In this document: in pieces, positions 1 to 14,300 of the stretch
Position numbering within the stretch: the stretch's first letter is position 1
Layout: each line of letters starts with the position of its first letter
DNA from: Beaufortia kweichowensis
Taxonomy: Eukaryota > Chordata > Actinopteri > Cypriniformes > Gastromyzontidae
Assembly (NCBI GenBank): GCA_019155185.1
Contig: CM032813.1
Coordinates: 8,653,501-8,717,500 of the forward strand
DNA: 64,000 bases
Reading direction: 5' to 3'
Position numbers and translations under genes: made by a program
Notes under the pieces: generated by a model
Database searches by the model: none
What the model was told of the DNA's origin: nothing
Seen by the model: the letters and a program-made list of their open reading frames with translations, nothing else

Positions 1-3000
1 AACCATCATACATGACTGCAGTCAATGCATTGGATGTAGGAAAACATAACCGATGATGAAACTTTAGCTCCTGATGCTGTAGTATTGTTATATGATTTAA
101 TTAATGGCCAGTTAGCGGAGTCCTGTAACTTGGAAGATGAGATTTTATGTCTCGTTGCACCTGAAATGTACAATTAAACATTTTGACAGGAATAAATTAA
201 GGTTGCGTAGGATCTGAATAGTTGGTTTTATTGCTGTATTGGATAAGTCTGCTAAAACGACTTGGCTCCCGTTCAAGGATGCATAAATTGTCTGCAACTC
301 AGGCAAGAAAATACGAGTCTTAAATTTATGTAGTGGTTTAAACTGCATGGTGAGGTCTACAGGTTCCCTTCTGTCATTCATAACCCGCAGACCTTTTATT
401 GCTGATTATTCTCAGAGGAACGTCTTGGAAACAGTTTGCAGATGTCTTAACTGAGCTGTGAGCTTTTCAGTTGTGCTTTTATTCAACTTTATTTCTCATG
501 TCGGAATCTTGGTTGACTTATTGTGCTAGTTGGTGGCTTGTTTTATTAAACTTTGATTTCTGGGAGAAGGTTTGCTGTCAATCTAGTGGGAAATGTGCCT
601 GACTCACTAATAAAGATTTAATTTATGGACTGTGTGTTATATTAATATTAATATTTGCAAGAAGCCATGCAGTTCCTTTCACATTTGCAGTACTCAAGAA
701 ATTCTGTGATTTTATCACCTGTTCCCAATTCTGCTTATTTCAGTTTTCCCTGAGCTGCTGAGGGGCGGGGCTTCGGCAGAGGGGCGTGGCTTTCCCAAAG
801 ATGCCGGTGCTTTTACAGGGAGGAGGCTCAGTGCAGCTTTTTATGTACATTGTCAGATTACCTGTCCTGAAATGTCTGACTAAATGGTTGTTTTACATTG
901 TTCAGAGTTGAAGTCTAACTTTCTGTCTAGCTGTGATGTTTTCCAGTGTTTTTCCCACAGTACATTCTATGAAACTGAAGCTAAAGTTGCTCATCTTTAG
1001 ACAGCCTTTACAAACTCCATTTAAGTTTATATTTGTGAAATTCTCTATATGTTTAATTTTGAGGAGCACAGAGCTCTGAGACAAACTAAAGCTGGCTTGA
1101 TGGATGTTTCAAATGGAGTCTCTCAGGCCAGGACAAACACATATAGGTCCTCATTCATTTGGGGCCCTTGTGGTCGAGTTTTGAGCCGTGTTTCAACAAC
1201 ACCTCTATTGTGCCTCTTGCTTCAATAAATAGAGGTGCTTATTCAAGGCTGTTATTGATTCGTCATTTTTCATATGTCCGGCTGTCATTTGACGTATAAA
1301 GGTGCAGAGCGTAAGCACCTGGACAGAACGTGAGTTTTTTAGATACCCCGAAGCTTTTTATTTAGTGTGTGATTTGTGTTTTATATGTTAAAGAATCAGA
1401 AGGTTCAGATTCAGAAAGACACAAGGATGTCTTTTTCTGCAGTCACAGCCAACTTAAACCTAATCTGTGTTATAGGTGACTTAGTTTTGTATTGCTGGAC
1501 ATTCGCTTTCTACTTGTTTAATATTTGCTGCGGTAACTTAAGTCACTCTGGTTCATTTTATCTGTTTATCATTAATGTCATTTTAAATCTGGGTGGTAGA
1601 TAATGAGTTCCAGTGAGGGGTTTAGTCTTGAGTTGAAATAAATGATACCGTATCCTTATGAGCCACATAAAGTGTCATTCATCTGTAAATTCATTTTAAA
1701 GGTTCATAAATATATCAGATCTTGTTATGCACAGTTATTTTAAGGTTAATAATTGGTTAGATCAACGGATATGTTTTTTCAATAGTCAGTGTTGATACTG
1801 CTGTTAGAGAGCTTGGCTGATGGCTGACATATTTCATTCAAAATATTGTGATATTATCATATCATGAACCCAGTACCGTGTATTGTATCATTACACCCCT
1901 AATAGGTCCTAATGTGATAAAACACTTCTGATACTGACGTCAAGGTTTCTTTTAATGCCCTACTGCTTTGTTGATTTTACTTATTGAAACAATGAAGGCA
2001 AATGTACCATTGCGTCTTCTATTGGAGCTAATTTAATGGGCCCGTCAGATATTTCTGTCTCTTCCTCCAGAGCCAGACGGCCACCCAGAGCCCGAGATAG
2101 TTCTGCACTTCCCAGTTAACAGCTCTTCCATCACCCCGAGCCGTCATTTAGCTCACACACGTTTATAAAAGTGTACCGTTGTGCGCTGCAGGGTTTGTGT
2201 TTTATTGATCATTGTGTCAAAGCGTTGACTAAGTGCACTGAGCGTGTGTGTCTGAGGCATCTGTCACCTCATAACTTTACTCATTAAGTCAAAACAGGCT
2301 ACCGTCTTCAGTCGTGCAGATGCGACTCATCCTCTGGATCCAACTCATAGACGCACGTCTGCTGTTTTACATCCTTCTGTTTCCTAAGATCAGACTGGGC
2401 TAGGAACTGAAAAGACCTTTATGAAGTTCATCTACGGGCCACGTCTGGATTATTATCTTTCACGATCTCTCCCTCGCTCTCATTCTCTGCTCACTGACAT
2501 CAGGGCTGCGCATTCCTCGCTTGTCTTAATAAAGTCAAATCGCAATAAACCTGAAGCAATTACGCCCGCAGCCAGATGGGCTGATCTCAGAGGAGATCCA
2601 CCTGGAGGGTGATGGCATCCATGGGTCACAATTAAAAGAGTCACCAGAAAGAGGTATAAACAGGGTGAATTTTAGAGTCGAGTCTGGTGAATCAAGAGTT
2701 TATCTTACACGTTAAGGTGAATATTTCACTCAAGTTTCTTCTTTAATTGCTTAGGAAGAAATACAGACACAAATAAGACATTTGCTTATATGTACATTAG
2801 AGTATAGAACTCTTGGAAGAATTTTGTGAGAGATATTTTTAAAATCTCTGACTATTGACTTTGGTATCTTGGCAAATCAAAGCACAGTTCAAAACAATTT
2901 GAGATTTCATCTGGGAAAAATGTCATTACAGCTGTCTTTTTCTCGAAATCTCAATAAGCTCTCCATTTAATCTCATTGCTGTCTTTAAGAAACTTATCTT

Positions 3001-4756
3001 ACATTTTATTTGTGAACACAAACAGATCCATACAAATTCCGGTTCTGATGGATCAAACCTGCATCCCTACTTTACCTGACGGCCTCCCCATCTCTCCCCG
3101 CTCCATAAACATCACATCAGGACTCATTCATGACCCCCTCCTTTTTTCTATTAACAGCTAATAATATTGAGTTACCACTCAGCACACTGCCAAACGGCCT
3201 CTGCTCGAACTCACTGGATGTTTGTGCTTGCCACGATACGCTGAGAAGAGAAAATCTTACTGCTTTTTACTGTACGATAACAAACATCTCTAACCTCACC
3301 TGCTCTACCTTAACCTGCTTTAACACCTGTAGGAATGGCCATAATGCCAGGAGAAAATCTGTAAGGCCAAAATCATCCTTTTTTGTCATTATAAATAGCA
3401 ACAGTATGCAGAAACACCATTGTTGTAATAGTTTGATTAAAACAATATTTCTTGTTCCCGTGGGTTTTGTGCCTTGTGTTTATTGAAAATATGAGAAAAC
3501 TCTTTAAGCAATATTTAAATCCTGACATGATATAATAAACATTATTAGGCATGCCAAAATGATGTAGGAGGCTATTTGTACAAATTAGCGAAGGATGCTT
3601 AAACAGACATGAATTATATGTTTACGTTTGGCTTGTCCTCCTGTTCTGAATAGGATACGATGGCAGGAATAGATGATTTAAGATCTGTGATTAGAGTATT
3701 ATTGTATATATTTCTGCATGGATATGGTCTGTTTCTAATTAGTGCACTAATGTAACATATTTTGAGAAGATGTAATTCTTGTTAATGTTTGTGGTGTTCT
3801 TCATTTTGACAGTGTTCCAAATATCTTACGTCACCTAAAGTTCCATACCAAGACAAAATTACCAATGACTCTTTAGTGACTCTCGTAGATTTTTTCTGGA
3901 ATTAAATGGAAAGACCTTTGCTTAAGACCCCAGTAATTTAACTGTTGTTTTTAGATTTGACACAATCTTCAGTCTGAAACTGGACATTTCAAAGGTCAAA
4001 AACAAATTATCTGAGACATTTATTTTCTATACTGTAATTTTAAAGCTCTATACCATTAACAATTTTTTTAATTGGTGTCTTTTGTAGTTAAGAAAAATGT
4101 CAGAGATTTAAGTTGAAATGTACATGCAGCATATCTAAGATAGCCATTAAGTATCCTAAGCAATGAAAAAGCATCAGTCGATTCTTTATAAGAATATCGA
4201 CAGAAAGTCTGATGATTGTAACATTTGGTTACTGTATCTGTGGAGTTAAAGTGCTAGAGAAAGGAAAGAGAAAAAGGGACAAAGCCGTATCCTACTCTTG
4301 TGTTTGAAAGTGCTCCATCAAGTCGACTGGTTTAATTGCACAGGGGGCGGTTTGTAACTATTACTGTGAAAGGAATCCTTTAGCAGCAATAACACTAAAT
4401 CAGGCCTTATTAAAACAGCTATATATCTGCCTGCCTAAATTGTTGCTGGACTCGTGGGTTATCACAATAACCGTAAATTTTGGCAGAATTCTGGCCGTAA
4501 AAACTCATTAGGTATTTCCCAGCTAAGAGAGAAGGGGAGAGAGGAACTGCCTGTTGCCTGGGAGCTGGGGAGCAAAGCATTGTGGGGGCTGGCCACAGTT
4601 ACCTTTGTCATGAATCACTGTGCGAATAGGCCACGGGCCAGAGAAGGCTTCTGATAGCGTTCACACACACACAGCAGACACAGTGCAGAGCTCCAAAGAA
4701 ATAAAAATAATCCAGCAGCCGACGGGCCAGTTACGGTACCGTTCTGCCTCCCACAG

Positions 4757-4786
4757 TGTAGTGTGTGTGTGTGTGTGTGCGCGTGT
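4757..4786. repeat. (GT)n microsatellite
   Basis: An alternating GT tract with a GCGCGTGTG end. Open frames that cross it are low-complexity artefacts. Confidence 0.9.
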
Positions 4787-6061
4787 GACTTCATCCTTCT
4801 CCTGCCCTGAAAAGAGTAAGACAGAGTAAGTCTGGGGGGTCTGGTGCATGGGGTACAATTCCTCAGCCGTCTGATCAAAACGTCCTCGTCCCAAATCTGT
4901 GAGTGAAGTCTCAGCGCAGTGAGCTTAAGCAAGCATGAGTAAGTCTGCCCTTGTCAACACATGCAATGTTTGTATTTTTCATGAAGATATGTGCATCTGT
5001 CCCGCTGATACTACCTGTATATTCTCCAGAAATGTTTTGTGGATTTGTGATTTTAATGATTTGGCATCCTTGTGTTTCATGTCAGGCTGTGTTCATCTCT
5101 AAATCACCCGATGACGTTATAATTTATTTAGCTGTACGAAGAAGTCTAGTATATAAAAATACTGATAATATCTCTTTTATATCTCTGTTGTTTCTTCTAG
5201 AGAGGCGCAAGAATAAATTGTTATAAAATGAATATTAAAATCATGTAAGAATACCCAAGCAATCTCCCAGTTTTTATTTTCAAGTAATGTATTTCAGAAG
5301 AAACATCTGAGATATCAGAAGAAACCAGTTAAGCTTTGAATATGACATATTTAAAACCTGTTATCTAACAAAAGACCAACTTAAGTCTGACATGAGCAAC
5401 CTCCAGACTCCACTGGAGGATCATAACAGAGATGTTGTGTCCACCTGAACATCACGTGTCTCTCTCTGTGGTGACTCCAGAAGGAAACCACATCCTCTCC
5501 ATTAAGTTTAATGATGTGTGAGCACCATCTCCCTCCAGACCACAGACACATTAGCTCCCCGCTCTCTCCTGGGCTCATTGTTGTAAACAAGCCTTAAATG
5601 CCAACATTGTTTTGTGTGAGCATTTCCTCGTTTACCCATTAGTTATGACATTTTAGTTTAATAGATGTTCTCAAGTGCTTTCTGAATTCCACCGATACAA
5701 GATCTGACCATCACTTTATACAAGTTACAGTGAATTCATATTCATGATATACATGATTTAACTGTTCATCATATCAGTGACATCAGTTTCTTGCACAGTC
5801 AGACGGCTGTCTGTCATTCCCTGTTGCCCCCCACTGGTAAAACACAGTACTACATACTGACATATTCAGTAACATGAATTTAAGATCATCTATATGTTAC
5901 TGTAAAGCCTTACTGAAGTTGCTAAAATAGACTTGTTGGCATTAAGCTGCTGAGATGAATTAGACTTGTTAAAGACCCATTTTGGGGTTTCCAAGGTTGT
6001 ATTATTTTCTCTGTCCAATCAAATGCTGCTATAATGTGAATGTCTCTCCCACAATATTCAA

Positions 6062-6200
6062 TGTAACTTTAATTCACATTTATTCTTATAGCATTTTCAC
6101 AATTATGCATTGTTGCAAAGCAGCTTTACAGTAAATACATAGACAGTATAGATATAAGAAAGAAAACAGTTACTGTGAATTTACCACAAATTGTTATGGT
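6062..6200. repeat. Probable cyprinid interspersed repeat fragment
   Basis: The segment containing GCATTGTTGCAAAGCAGC, followed by TTTACAGTAAATACATAGA, resembles a dispersed repeat often seen in cyprinid genomes (a block reading roughly 'tagattgtgtcaaagcagcttcac'). This rests on recalled similarity, so the boundaries are approximate. Confidence 0.4.
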
Positions 6201-7848
6201 TCTAGACTAAACTGGATATAAAAAAGAACATGAAAAAGCAAAATTTTGTTATCTCTGTGACAAATTACTTGCCATGTTTCTCATAATGCAAACATAAATC
6301 ATTTGATTATAAAAAAAAGACCAGCTATCAATTGCAATTAAAGTATTAGCAAACAGACCTCCATCACATTTATTCATCTCATCAAGAAAAGCACTCCAGC
6401 GTTTTAGTTTTGTGCTAGTTTTGCTCGCCTGCCTGCCTGCAGTGTAAATGTCTCTCCTGATCCCCATTTGGCAGCCCACCCTAAACCTCCATTAGGAAAA
6501 AGTATCATATGCCAAATAAATAATCAGTGTGGTTAGTTTAAAAGTGACACCTCTTATTGTTTGTGTGAGTGTTTCTACTTGACTTGTGCTCATATGCCTG
6601 TAAAACTGTTTGTGTTAACATACACGGGGCAAATATGTGTTTGTGTGACTCTGTGGTCTGTGTTTTCCAACACTTTTGAGGTATGTAGACGCTAAACTCT
6701 GCTCCTCCAGGTCTCTTTGCGCAGCATTAGCTGTAATTGCGTGCAGATATCCTTATCTTGAGATGGAAGGCATTGGCTGTCGTCCTTTCACAGCGAATAC
6801 CAATTACAGTATTCAGTGTGTTACAGGCAGCACAGATCTGTTATGTGAACAAACGACACACACTTTCCCCAGAACAGAATAGGACAGACCTTCCAGTTCT
6901 AAAAGATTTTTCAAAACTTCGGATTGCAGTCGGAAGCTCCCTGGTTAAGAAACACTGACCTAACTGGACAACATATAATCTCACAGTAGTCTTTTTTTAC
7001 AGAGTATTTTATGAGTCATGAAACTTGTCAGGAGTCTGCAGGAGGATATGTGTCATACAAAAATGAGAAATAAGATCTAAATAGGATTTTCCTCTTCTAT
7101 ATTTATTACTATAATGCATACAGTACAGCATTTCACTATATGTGAAATGTATATGTTGCCCTTCTTACCCCTGGCCCGATGTATATAACATACACAAACT
7201 TATTGTCCTCCTCATCACAGGGCTTAAGAAAATATTTTGAGTTGTCTCCATCGTCAACAGCCCTGCATTGGGATGATAGAATGGAGTATTTGTTTTCACA
7301 ATGTTTGCGATCAATAATATATGTGAATCTTCTCTTATTAGGATGTTTATCAGATGTTTGTACACAATAATCAGAAGGCAATGATTTCCAGATGATGTGC
7401 TCTTCAGCAGATGTCTTGGCAACGTATGTGTGCTTACTGGCTTCATTTTTTACAGTCACACTGAGAGCGAGCGGCGCTACGCAACAAAAACTGTTTTGAT
7501 AAAGCTGCATACAGTAGTCGAGTAGGAATGCTCGCTCGCAACACAGATGAGCTCCTGCAATTTGTAGTAAATGACCCTTAAATCGCAAGCTCTTGATGAG
7601 AATGAATGATCAGTCTTTAAATCGCATTAAAGAAACCTTTTGGTTGTGTTATGTTATGTTGTTGATTGTTACAGTTACAGAAAAAACCCTCTGTCAGATA
7701 TCTTCGTCAATCATTTTAATGTGTTTAAGATGTACAGTTTTAAATCCAGATGTTAAACAAACAGACCCATAACACTGCTTATCTAAGAGAGTGTGTGGGG
7801 CGAGTTTGGACGCTTTATTAGCCAGAAGAATGCAATAACACTCAGGTT

Positions 7849-7852
<4 letters not shown>

Positions 7853-7915
<63 letters not shown>

Positions 7916-7963
7916 CTCTCGCTCTCTCTCTCGCTCTCTCTCATTCTCTCGCTCGCTCTCTCT
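7853..7963. repeat. (CT)n microsatellite with GCTC interruptions
   Basis: About 110 nt of CT dinucleotides, pure for the first ~60 nt and then interrupted by CGCTCTCT units. The minus strand is a purine (GA) tract. Ser/Leu- and Arg/Glu-rich open frames here are not genes. Confidence 0.95.
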
Positions 7964-8279
7964 AGATCGCTTATCTGCCCACCCAGGCTGTCCTGAGACC
8001 AGGAAAAGAAAGTCACATGGCACTTCTGCCAACAACTCAACCTGCGTCTACTTTCAGCGCTGTTGTGTGATGGTTACAGTTACATATGATGTAAAGAGAC
8101 AGACATTCACGTCAAACATTTCACTTCTGAGTTTAGTCTTGTTGTAGATTAACAGGACAGCTGGATTTAATTTGATATAAACAAAGGCAAAATATTAGCT
8201 TTTACATTATCTAAAGTGAATTTAAGTGGTGCTTGTCCATGTGAAACTCATTACCAAAGGATGATGTGTACATGATGTG

Positions 8280-8350
8280 TGATGTAGTTGTTGAGATGCT
8301 GAATGTTGCTATGGAGTATATTTTGGTTGGTTGCTAGGGTGTTGCTAAGT
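8280..8350. repeat. Fragment of a 'ttgctagggtgttgcta' repeat
   Basis: Contains TTGGTTGCTAGGGTGTTGCT followed by AAGTGCTTGCT, a dispersed tandem-like motif familiar from cyprinid DNA. A second small piece (TTGTTGGTGGTTGACAAGG then TGTTGCTATGC) lies near 12,990-13,030. Identification rests on recalled similarity. Confidence 0.45.
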
Positions 8351-11300
8351 GCTTGCTCACAGCCCAAGTCAAGAGGGTTAGTTTTACAGTGATTTGTTCC
8401 ATACTTTAAAAGGTTTTTCTTCATGTTGTGATGTGCTTTTAAAGATTTGCGGCTGTGAATCCATAATGAAAAGATTGAGAAGTTCATGCTAATATCCAGC
8501 CTCAAACATAACTCGCTTTCACGACAGTATTGCCTCTTCAGAAATCATCAAAGTCTATCCCACACCCCTGTCACAACTGTGAAGGAGAATATTAAATCAG
8601 AATTTTACGAGCCATCATATTTTGACCGTGAGATTGTCGTTTCCTGACGTTCTCAGGCACGGATGAGGAGATGAGGCAGAGGAAGGCAAAGGGGTCACAC
8701 AAGCAGATGTCATTTGGTATTTGACTTTCCATGCATCTCCAGATTTTCGTTAGAATCCTGTCAGAACCTTATAAGATGTTTTGAAGAATCAATCTTTAAA
8801 CCAATGATGAGGGAGCAAAAGAATGCGAACAAACGATCACGCCGACGATTTCGTGCACGCGGTCGGCCTGGAAAGCGCACATGTGCTGTCCGCCACCCCA
8901 AACATGTCCGGCAATGGCTTTGTTGCGTGTGGACGCTGGGACATGCTCTGGTAGTTTTGAAAAAAATACTTTTTCATTTTTTTTGTCTTGTACCTTCTAT
9001 GCTGTTTTCTTTCTGTTTGTAGAAATCAATAAAAACACACTGGAATATTTTATTGGGTTTATAAAAGTATAAACACAATTATTTAGTACCCAACTATTTT
9101 TTAGTTCTTGCTTCATTTTTGTATAAAAAGTTCCGAGTTCAAATTGAGTTCTGAATGCTCTTTTATGTAGACAGAAGAAGATGACAATAATATGGATAAT
9201 GTTATACTTTGCAGGCATCTTTCTGATGTCACATCCATAGACTGATCCAAATCACAGGTGATGTTCTGTTAGCAAAAGAGGAAACTTGTGATTTGTACCT
9301 TAAGTGTCATTAGCATGAATATTTTTCTCACTGTCAAACCTCTTTTTTCCCAACAGCTCTCAGCTGTAGAGCTACATCATTATCGTTTTCACATTTCCTA
9401 TAGACATGGCAGTGATCCAGGCTCTTTAACTCTGATCCAGGAAAAAGATTTATTTCAAGGGCCTGGAATTAATCTATAGCTGAACTGCTACCTTTCAGAG
9501 AATCACACAAAGGTAATATTCCATGCTTTGATCTAGTTATTTTATTGGTGTCTCTGCTTCTGTCACTGTAGGTAATTTACATTGTGTAGTTTTAAAGGGC
9601 TGCTTATGGTGATTAAATGTGTCTAATTCAGAACCTGCTTTTCTTTCTTCTCCCTATTATAATGGATAAATGAAGCACGGTTCTTCACACACTTTAATAT
9701 TAAAGTGCTTAATCTTGATGCTTTCTATTGTTCATAATAATAATATAACAGGCAGAAAAGTTTTTAGCAATTTAATGCTTGTTGTTGAATCCAAATGTAG
9801 GTCTCATGTCGCAAGACTGCTCAAAACCTTAACTTCAAAGTAAAGATGTTTATTTTCATGCAAGCATAATGTAGAAGTTTAAGAGAAGGAGTTGAGGAAC
9901 AAGCCCTCACATCTTTCTGGATATGGTCAATATCCAACCTTCAGAACCGCCTTTCTATACAGATGATGGGTAAAACGATTGCAAAACCAACCAAGTGGTC
10001 CTTTGAAACCTGACAACTCCCAATGGAGCGAGACATGCGCTGCAGGAGGATATGAGCGCTGTTTAAGCAGCGTTCTGCCTGCATGCTCTGCCCTGCATCC
10101 TGCATTGCGTGACAGCCTCGCTTTTATTAGTGGGTGAAAGTTTAGAGCATTGAACAGACTCCGCATCATTCAGCATACGTGTGAATATAATGCCGTTAAC
10201 GCTACACCTGTTATTTGCAAAGCTACGTCAACAAATGTCAGTTCTGCTTTCATCAGAGGCTGTTCCTGTAGAAAGGACAGTTTAGCCGGCTTCTTTGTTC
10301 AAGCAATTACAGGGCTATTGTTACAGTTGCTTACTGCGTTTTTAGCTCCATTAATTTCCAGCGTTAAGTGTCTCATTCCTGCGTTATTCACCTCCTTCTG
10401 AACACATCGCCTCCTGTTCGCTAATCATTTGCACCTTTTAGGAATTAAGCGCCTCGCTTGGTTTGCTTTAATTTTATTATCCGACTTCATTGCCGTTTCC
10501 CCTGCCGTCTTTGATGTTCCACTCGCTTGCTTTATTGTAATGGGTCTCGGTTTATTTTGTGAGGTGAAAATTGCCCCCAACAGGACTGGTTTGTTTATGC
10601 CCCGAGGATTTTCACAGGATTGAATTTCAATAGGAGTTTATCTTCTCTTCATTTAGATGAAAAAAGGATTTTTTTACAGGATCAGCCCGCGGGTCAAACC
10701 CATAAGCCACAAAACACTTACAAATGCACATCAAACCAAAGTCACGGGCCATTAATAAACCCAGTACAGGATTTTTTTGCACATTTTGGCAAATGTGCAA
10801 GAATAATTATTAAGAAAGTCCCTTTTTTATCGGTACAAAATTACACTTCGCACAGGTGTGTGTTTAGGGAAGAAGGGTGTAAATCATAAACCTTATCATG
10901 ATGTATACATTTTTTAAATAAAATGTATAGCTCCTCATTAAATGCAGTTATGATTGTGTATTTTTTACCTTTTCTAAATGTAGTCTTTAATTTTATAATC
11001 TATAATCTTTCTTTTTATAATCTTTGTTATCTTTAATTAGTTGTATTTTATAGTATACATTTGGTCTTGTTTTTCCCTGCTGAGTGTGATCCGACCTGCA
11101 ACCCTTTTTTAGGTCATGCATGACATATATTAATAAACATTATTAATTGTCATTTTCTTCATCAATACCCCCCATATCAGTCCATATTAGAGCAAAAGTC
11201 TAATCTGTTTTAGCGAATTATTTTCCTATTCTGGCCTGTTTTTCTCAATCTCTTTATGAGCGACTGGAAATTATTAGGAAAATGAGGCCATTGTGAGGAC

Positions 11301-14300
11301 TAGACCAGCTTTGTGTTGAGCGATGACAGAGATTTCAGCCTCATTCATCTAGCTGTTCCTCTGTCCTCCTGCCACTAAATCAAACACATGTGTAGTGAAC
11401 AGGCACAGAGAGAGAGATAGAGAACATATACCATGATGCTTGGTGGTGGTACCATGATTTAGTTGGGTTGTGGGTACTTGAAAACTGGTCAGACTGGGAG
11501 ATAGACAGCTAAGACCAGCAAACCACTTCAGGTTGGTTTAAGATGTTTTTAAAGCTGGGCTTGTGCTTGGATTTTTCTGTGTTGCATGAAAACAACTGCA
11601 AAAACAAGTGATGGTTTGCTAATATGGTTGCATTGATTAATACTGAATGTTTTTTCATAAACAGAATACAGTTTTATGATGTTTCAGGTCATGGCCTTTA
11701 ATTCCTCACAAGCGTGAGAAACGTTTCCTTCTCACACAGTCATGTGTAGATCTGCACCATTTCCTTTCAGCGATGATGTGACCGATCATCACGTCGATGA
11801 CTATCCGGTCACATTAATCGATCCAAACCCCAAAGTAACGTTGCTTTCCAGCGGTCACACTTCGAGGACACGCAAGGTGCCATGGAATGCGATCGCCCCA
11901 GCACATCACACCAGCCTCCGCACGCCTCAGTCCTCTTTTCCAAACCAGACTTCATTGTCTTGGAATGTTTCCTCTTCATGGTCACAAAAACACGTCCCTC
12001 CCCACATCATTTTAAGTGACTTCTCTGAACTTGTATTGTTCGGAATTGGTTTTACCAACAGTTAATCAATATCAGCAGGACTCAATGTAGAACAGCAGGG
12101 CTTTTTCTTTCTTTTAAACAAATGTGCTTCTTTCCATGAAAGAAAAGCCTGGGGATGAGGAGTGGACCAGAAAGTTTATTTGTGAACTGACTTGATCAAT
12201 TAATAATCAAATCTTGACCTATTTACTGATGGTTGACCTTCAGTTGTTCAGCTTCATAGATGCAATATTTGTTAAACGTTAATAAATTATTTGCACATAG
12301 CACAGCAGTTTTGGTGTGGGGAAATAGTTTTTAATTCAATTCAATTTTAGCCGTTATGTACAAACATTAAATTTCATTTCGCTCGTTTTTCTGCCTTTTA
12401 CGTTTCTTGTTTAAGCTGAGGTTGAGATGTAAACTGGATTCTTTTAGAATATTCTTGTGTCCTACTTGACAGACCACAGCACAGCCTGTGACAGACTTCA
12501 TAACATTAACAAGTTACATTAATAAAACTTTAAATATCCAGCCTTGTTCAGAGACTTGTGGATGAATTGCCTCTTGTACAGGATATTAGGCAGCAGATGA
12601 CCCTGCGGACTTACTTTACTCTTTTATACAATTAGAAACAGATGTAGCCGGAGTAAATCTAGGTACCATTGCCAGTTAAAGCTGTGAAGAGTTCTGTCCC
12701 AGCTGACAGGTTGCTCTGTCTCAGGTCAGCATGACTGATAAGACAGAGACCACAGCGTGGATCAGATATCAGACTGTAATATTCTATGTTTCTTTGCTGT
12801 ACCAATCCGCTTTGACACACTAAAGTAAAGCAATTTGTCACCAGTTAACTATTGTGCATGATAAACGTGTGAGAACAATGTCATATAATTTCTGATGGGT
12901 AAAATAGCAAATAGTTTTTTAACCTCTGAATATTTTGAATGTCCAGATGAAAAGCAGAAAATGTGAGTTGCCTGTCCAATAGTCACATTGTTACTTGGTT
13001 GTTGGTGGTTGACAAGGTGTTGCTATGCAAAATATATACCCCAAATATCTATGATAGTCTGGTCTCCAAATATGGCTTGATCCTTCCTTCAAAATGGTTA
13101 AGAGATGGATTATTTGACCTACTGAATCACCTAGAAAAGTAACTGAGCATGTCTTCTGAACTTCATTCTTTAACATCATTCAATATAATTTACGTTCCTA
13201 CAACAGATACTACAGGATGAGTTTGGCACACTAATCAGAAATAGATATGTAACTTTTTAATCTTTTTAACTTTTTAATTTCTTTTATAATAATATATTTG
13301 CCTTGGATAAACATTTTAAGAGTTTTGTGTCATTTTTAACTTGGAAAACAAGAGAATTTCGTTCAAAGGATGAAAGAAAATTCCTGCTCATTTTTATTCG
13401 TACTTTAATCCAGAAATTCCACAGAGCAGAAACAACTTTACCCAGGCCGGAGTGGAAGTTCTTATGGGCTTTATAGAAGCCTTGTGCAGGGTCCAGAGAT
13501 CAGCACATGCCCCCCGGTGTGCACATCACTGGCATCTAAAGCAAGCATTGAGAACATTCCATCTCTGAGCAGACAAACATTTTCACGAGGGTCATCTCTG
13601 TACGTGGAGAAGTCAATAAAACCTTTAAAAATGCCATCACTGTGCTTTTATAGACAACAATAAATACCAAGTATCTTAAGACTGTATAGCTGCTCTTATG
13701 ATCCGCACCATGACATTTACTCCGCCCAGCCATCATGAAGCACACAGACCCACATAAACTGAATGTTGAGGTGTTCCAGAGACCCAGAGCTAGGCAATAT
13801 CCTGCCTCACGAAGACAGCGGGCATTAAGCCACGACTGTGTTTTTATTACAGCCTGTGTAAAACAGACTGACTCCAGATTACACATTCCACTTAAGATGG
13901 GCTCTAAAACATGATGGGGAAAATTCATATTCGGGTAACAATGAGAAGTTGGTTTTCTTTAATATCTAATAATTGTTTCTTCTATACAACAGTAAGTGCT
14001 TCTCGTTGTTTTATCTCCTAATCTCATGTAATTTCAGTAAAAGATCATAAATATGTCAAAGTGTTAAGGTTGGAGATTTCTATATGAACGCACATTTCTG
14101 TACCAAATGATCTCAGCTATACTGTCCATATGTTTTTAAACAGAAGCTCTTTAATTGACTGCGTGTTAACTATTGACTCATCTGTGTCTCTTTTTTTTCT
14201 CTCATCAGAGAAACATCCCAGAGGATGTTGATTCTTAATGGCTAATGACTCCATTATGTCTACTGTGCTGTGAAAGGGCAACTTCTGAGCTTTCAGATGT

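Larger units (their letters stand above)
1..7852. other. Gene-less AT-rich stretch
   Basis: I find no coding exon, RNA gene or intact transposon on either strand. Open frames here are short and lack paired splice sites or recognisable protein sequence; the longest (7136-7588, minus) is discussed as a finding. Contents that can be named are two tandem GC-box-like motifs near 761-795, a 10-bp stem hairpin at 1200-1237, a GC-balanced patch at about 2460-2640, a GT repeat at 4757-4786 and a repeat fragment near 6060-6200. It may be intergenic or lie in an intron of a gene outside the window. Confidence 0.6.

Noticed and set aside
1200..1237. Hairpin CACCTCTATT / AATAGAGGTG considered as a possible structured RNA
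   Set aside because: A 10-bp stem with an 18-nt loop is too short and isolated to call an RNA gene.
7783..8040. Open frames in the CT repeat (Ser/Leu and Arg/Glu runs)
   Set aside because: Microsatellite translation, not a gene.
13536..13928. 130-codon minus-strand frame
   Set aside because: No recognisable domain, splice structure or neighbouring coding exon; the length is within what chance allows in 64 kb.
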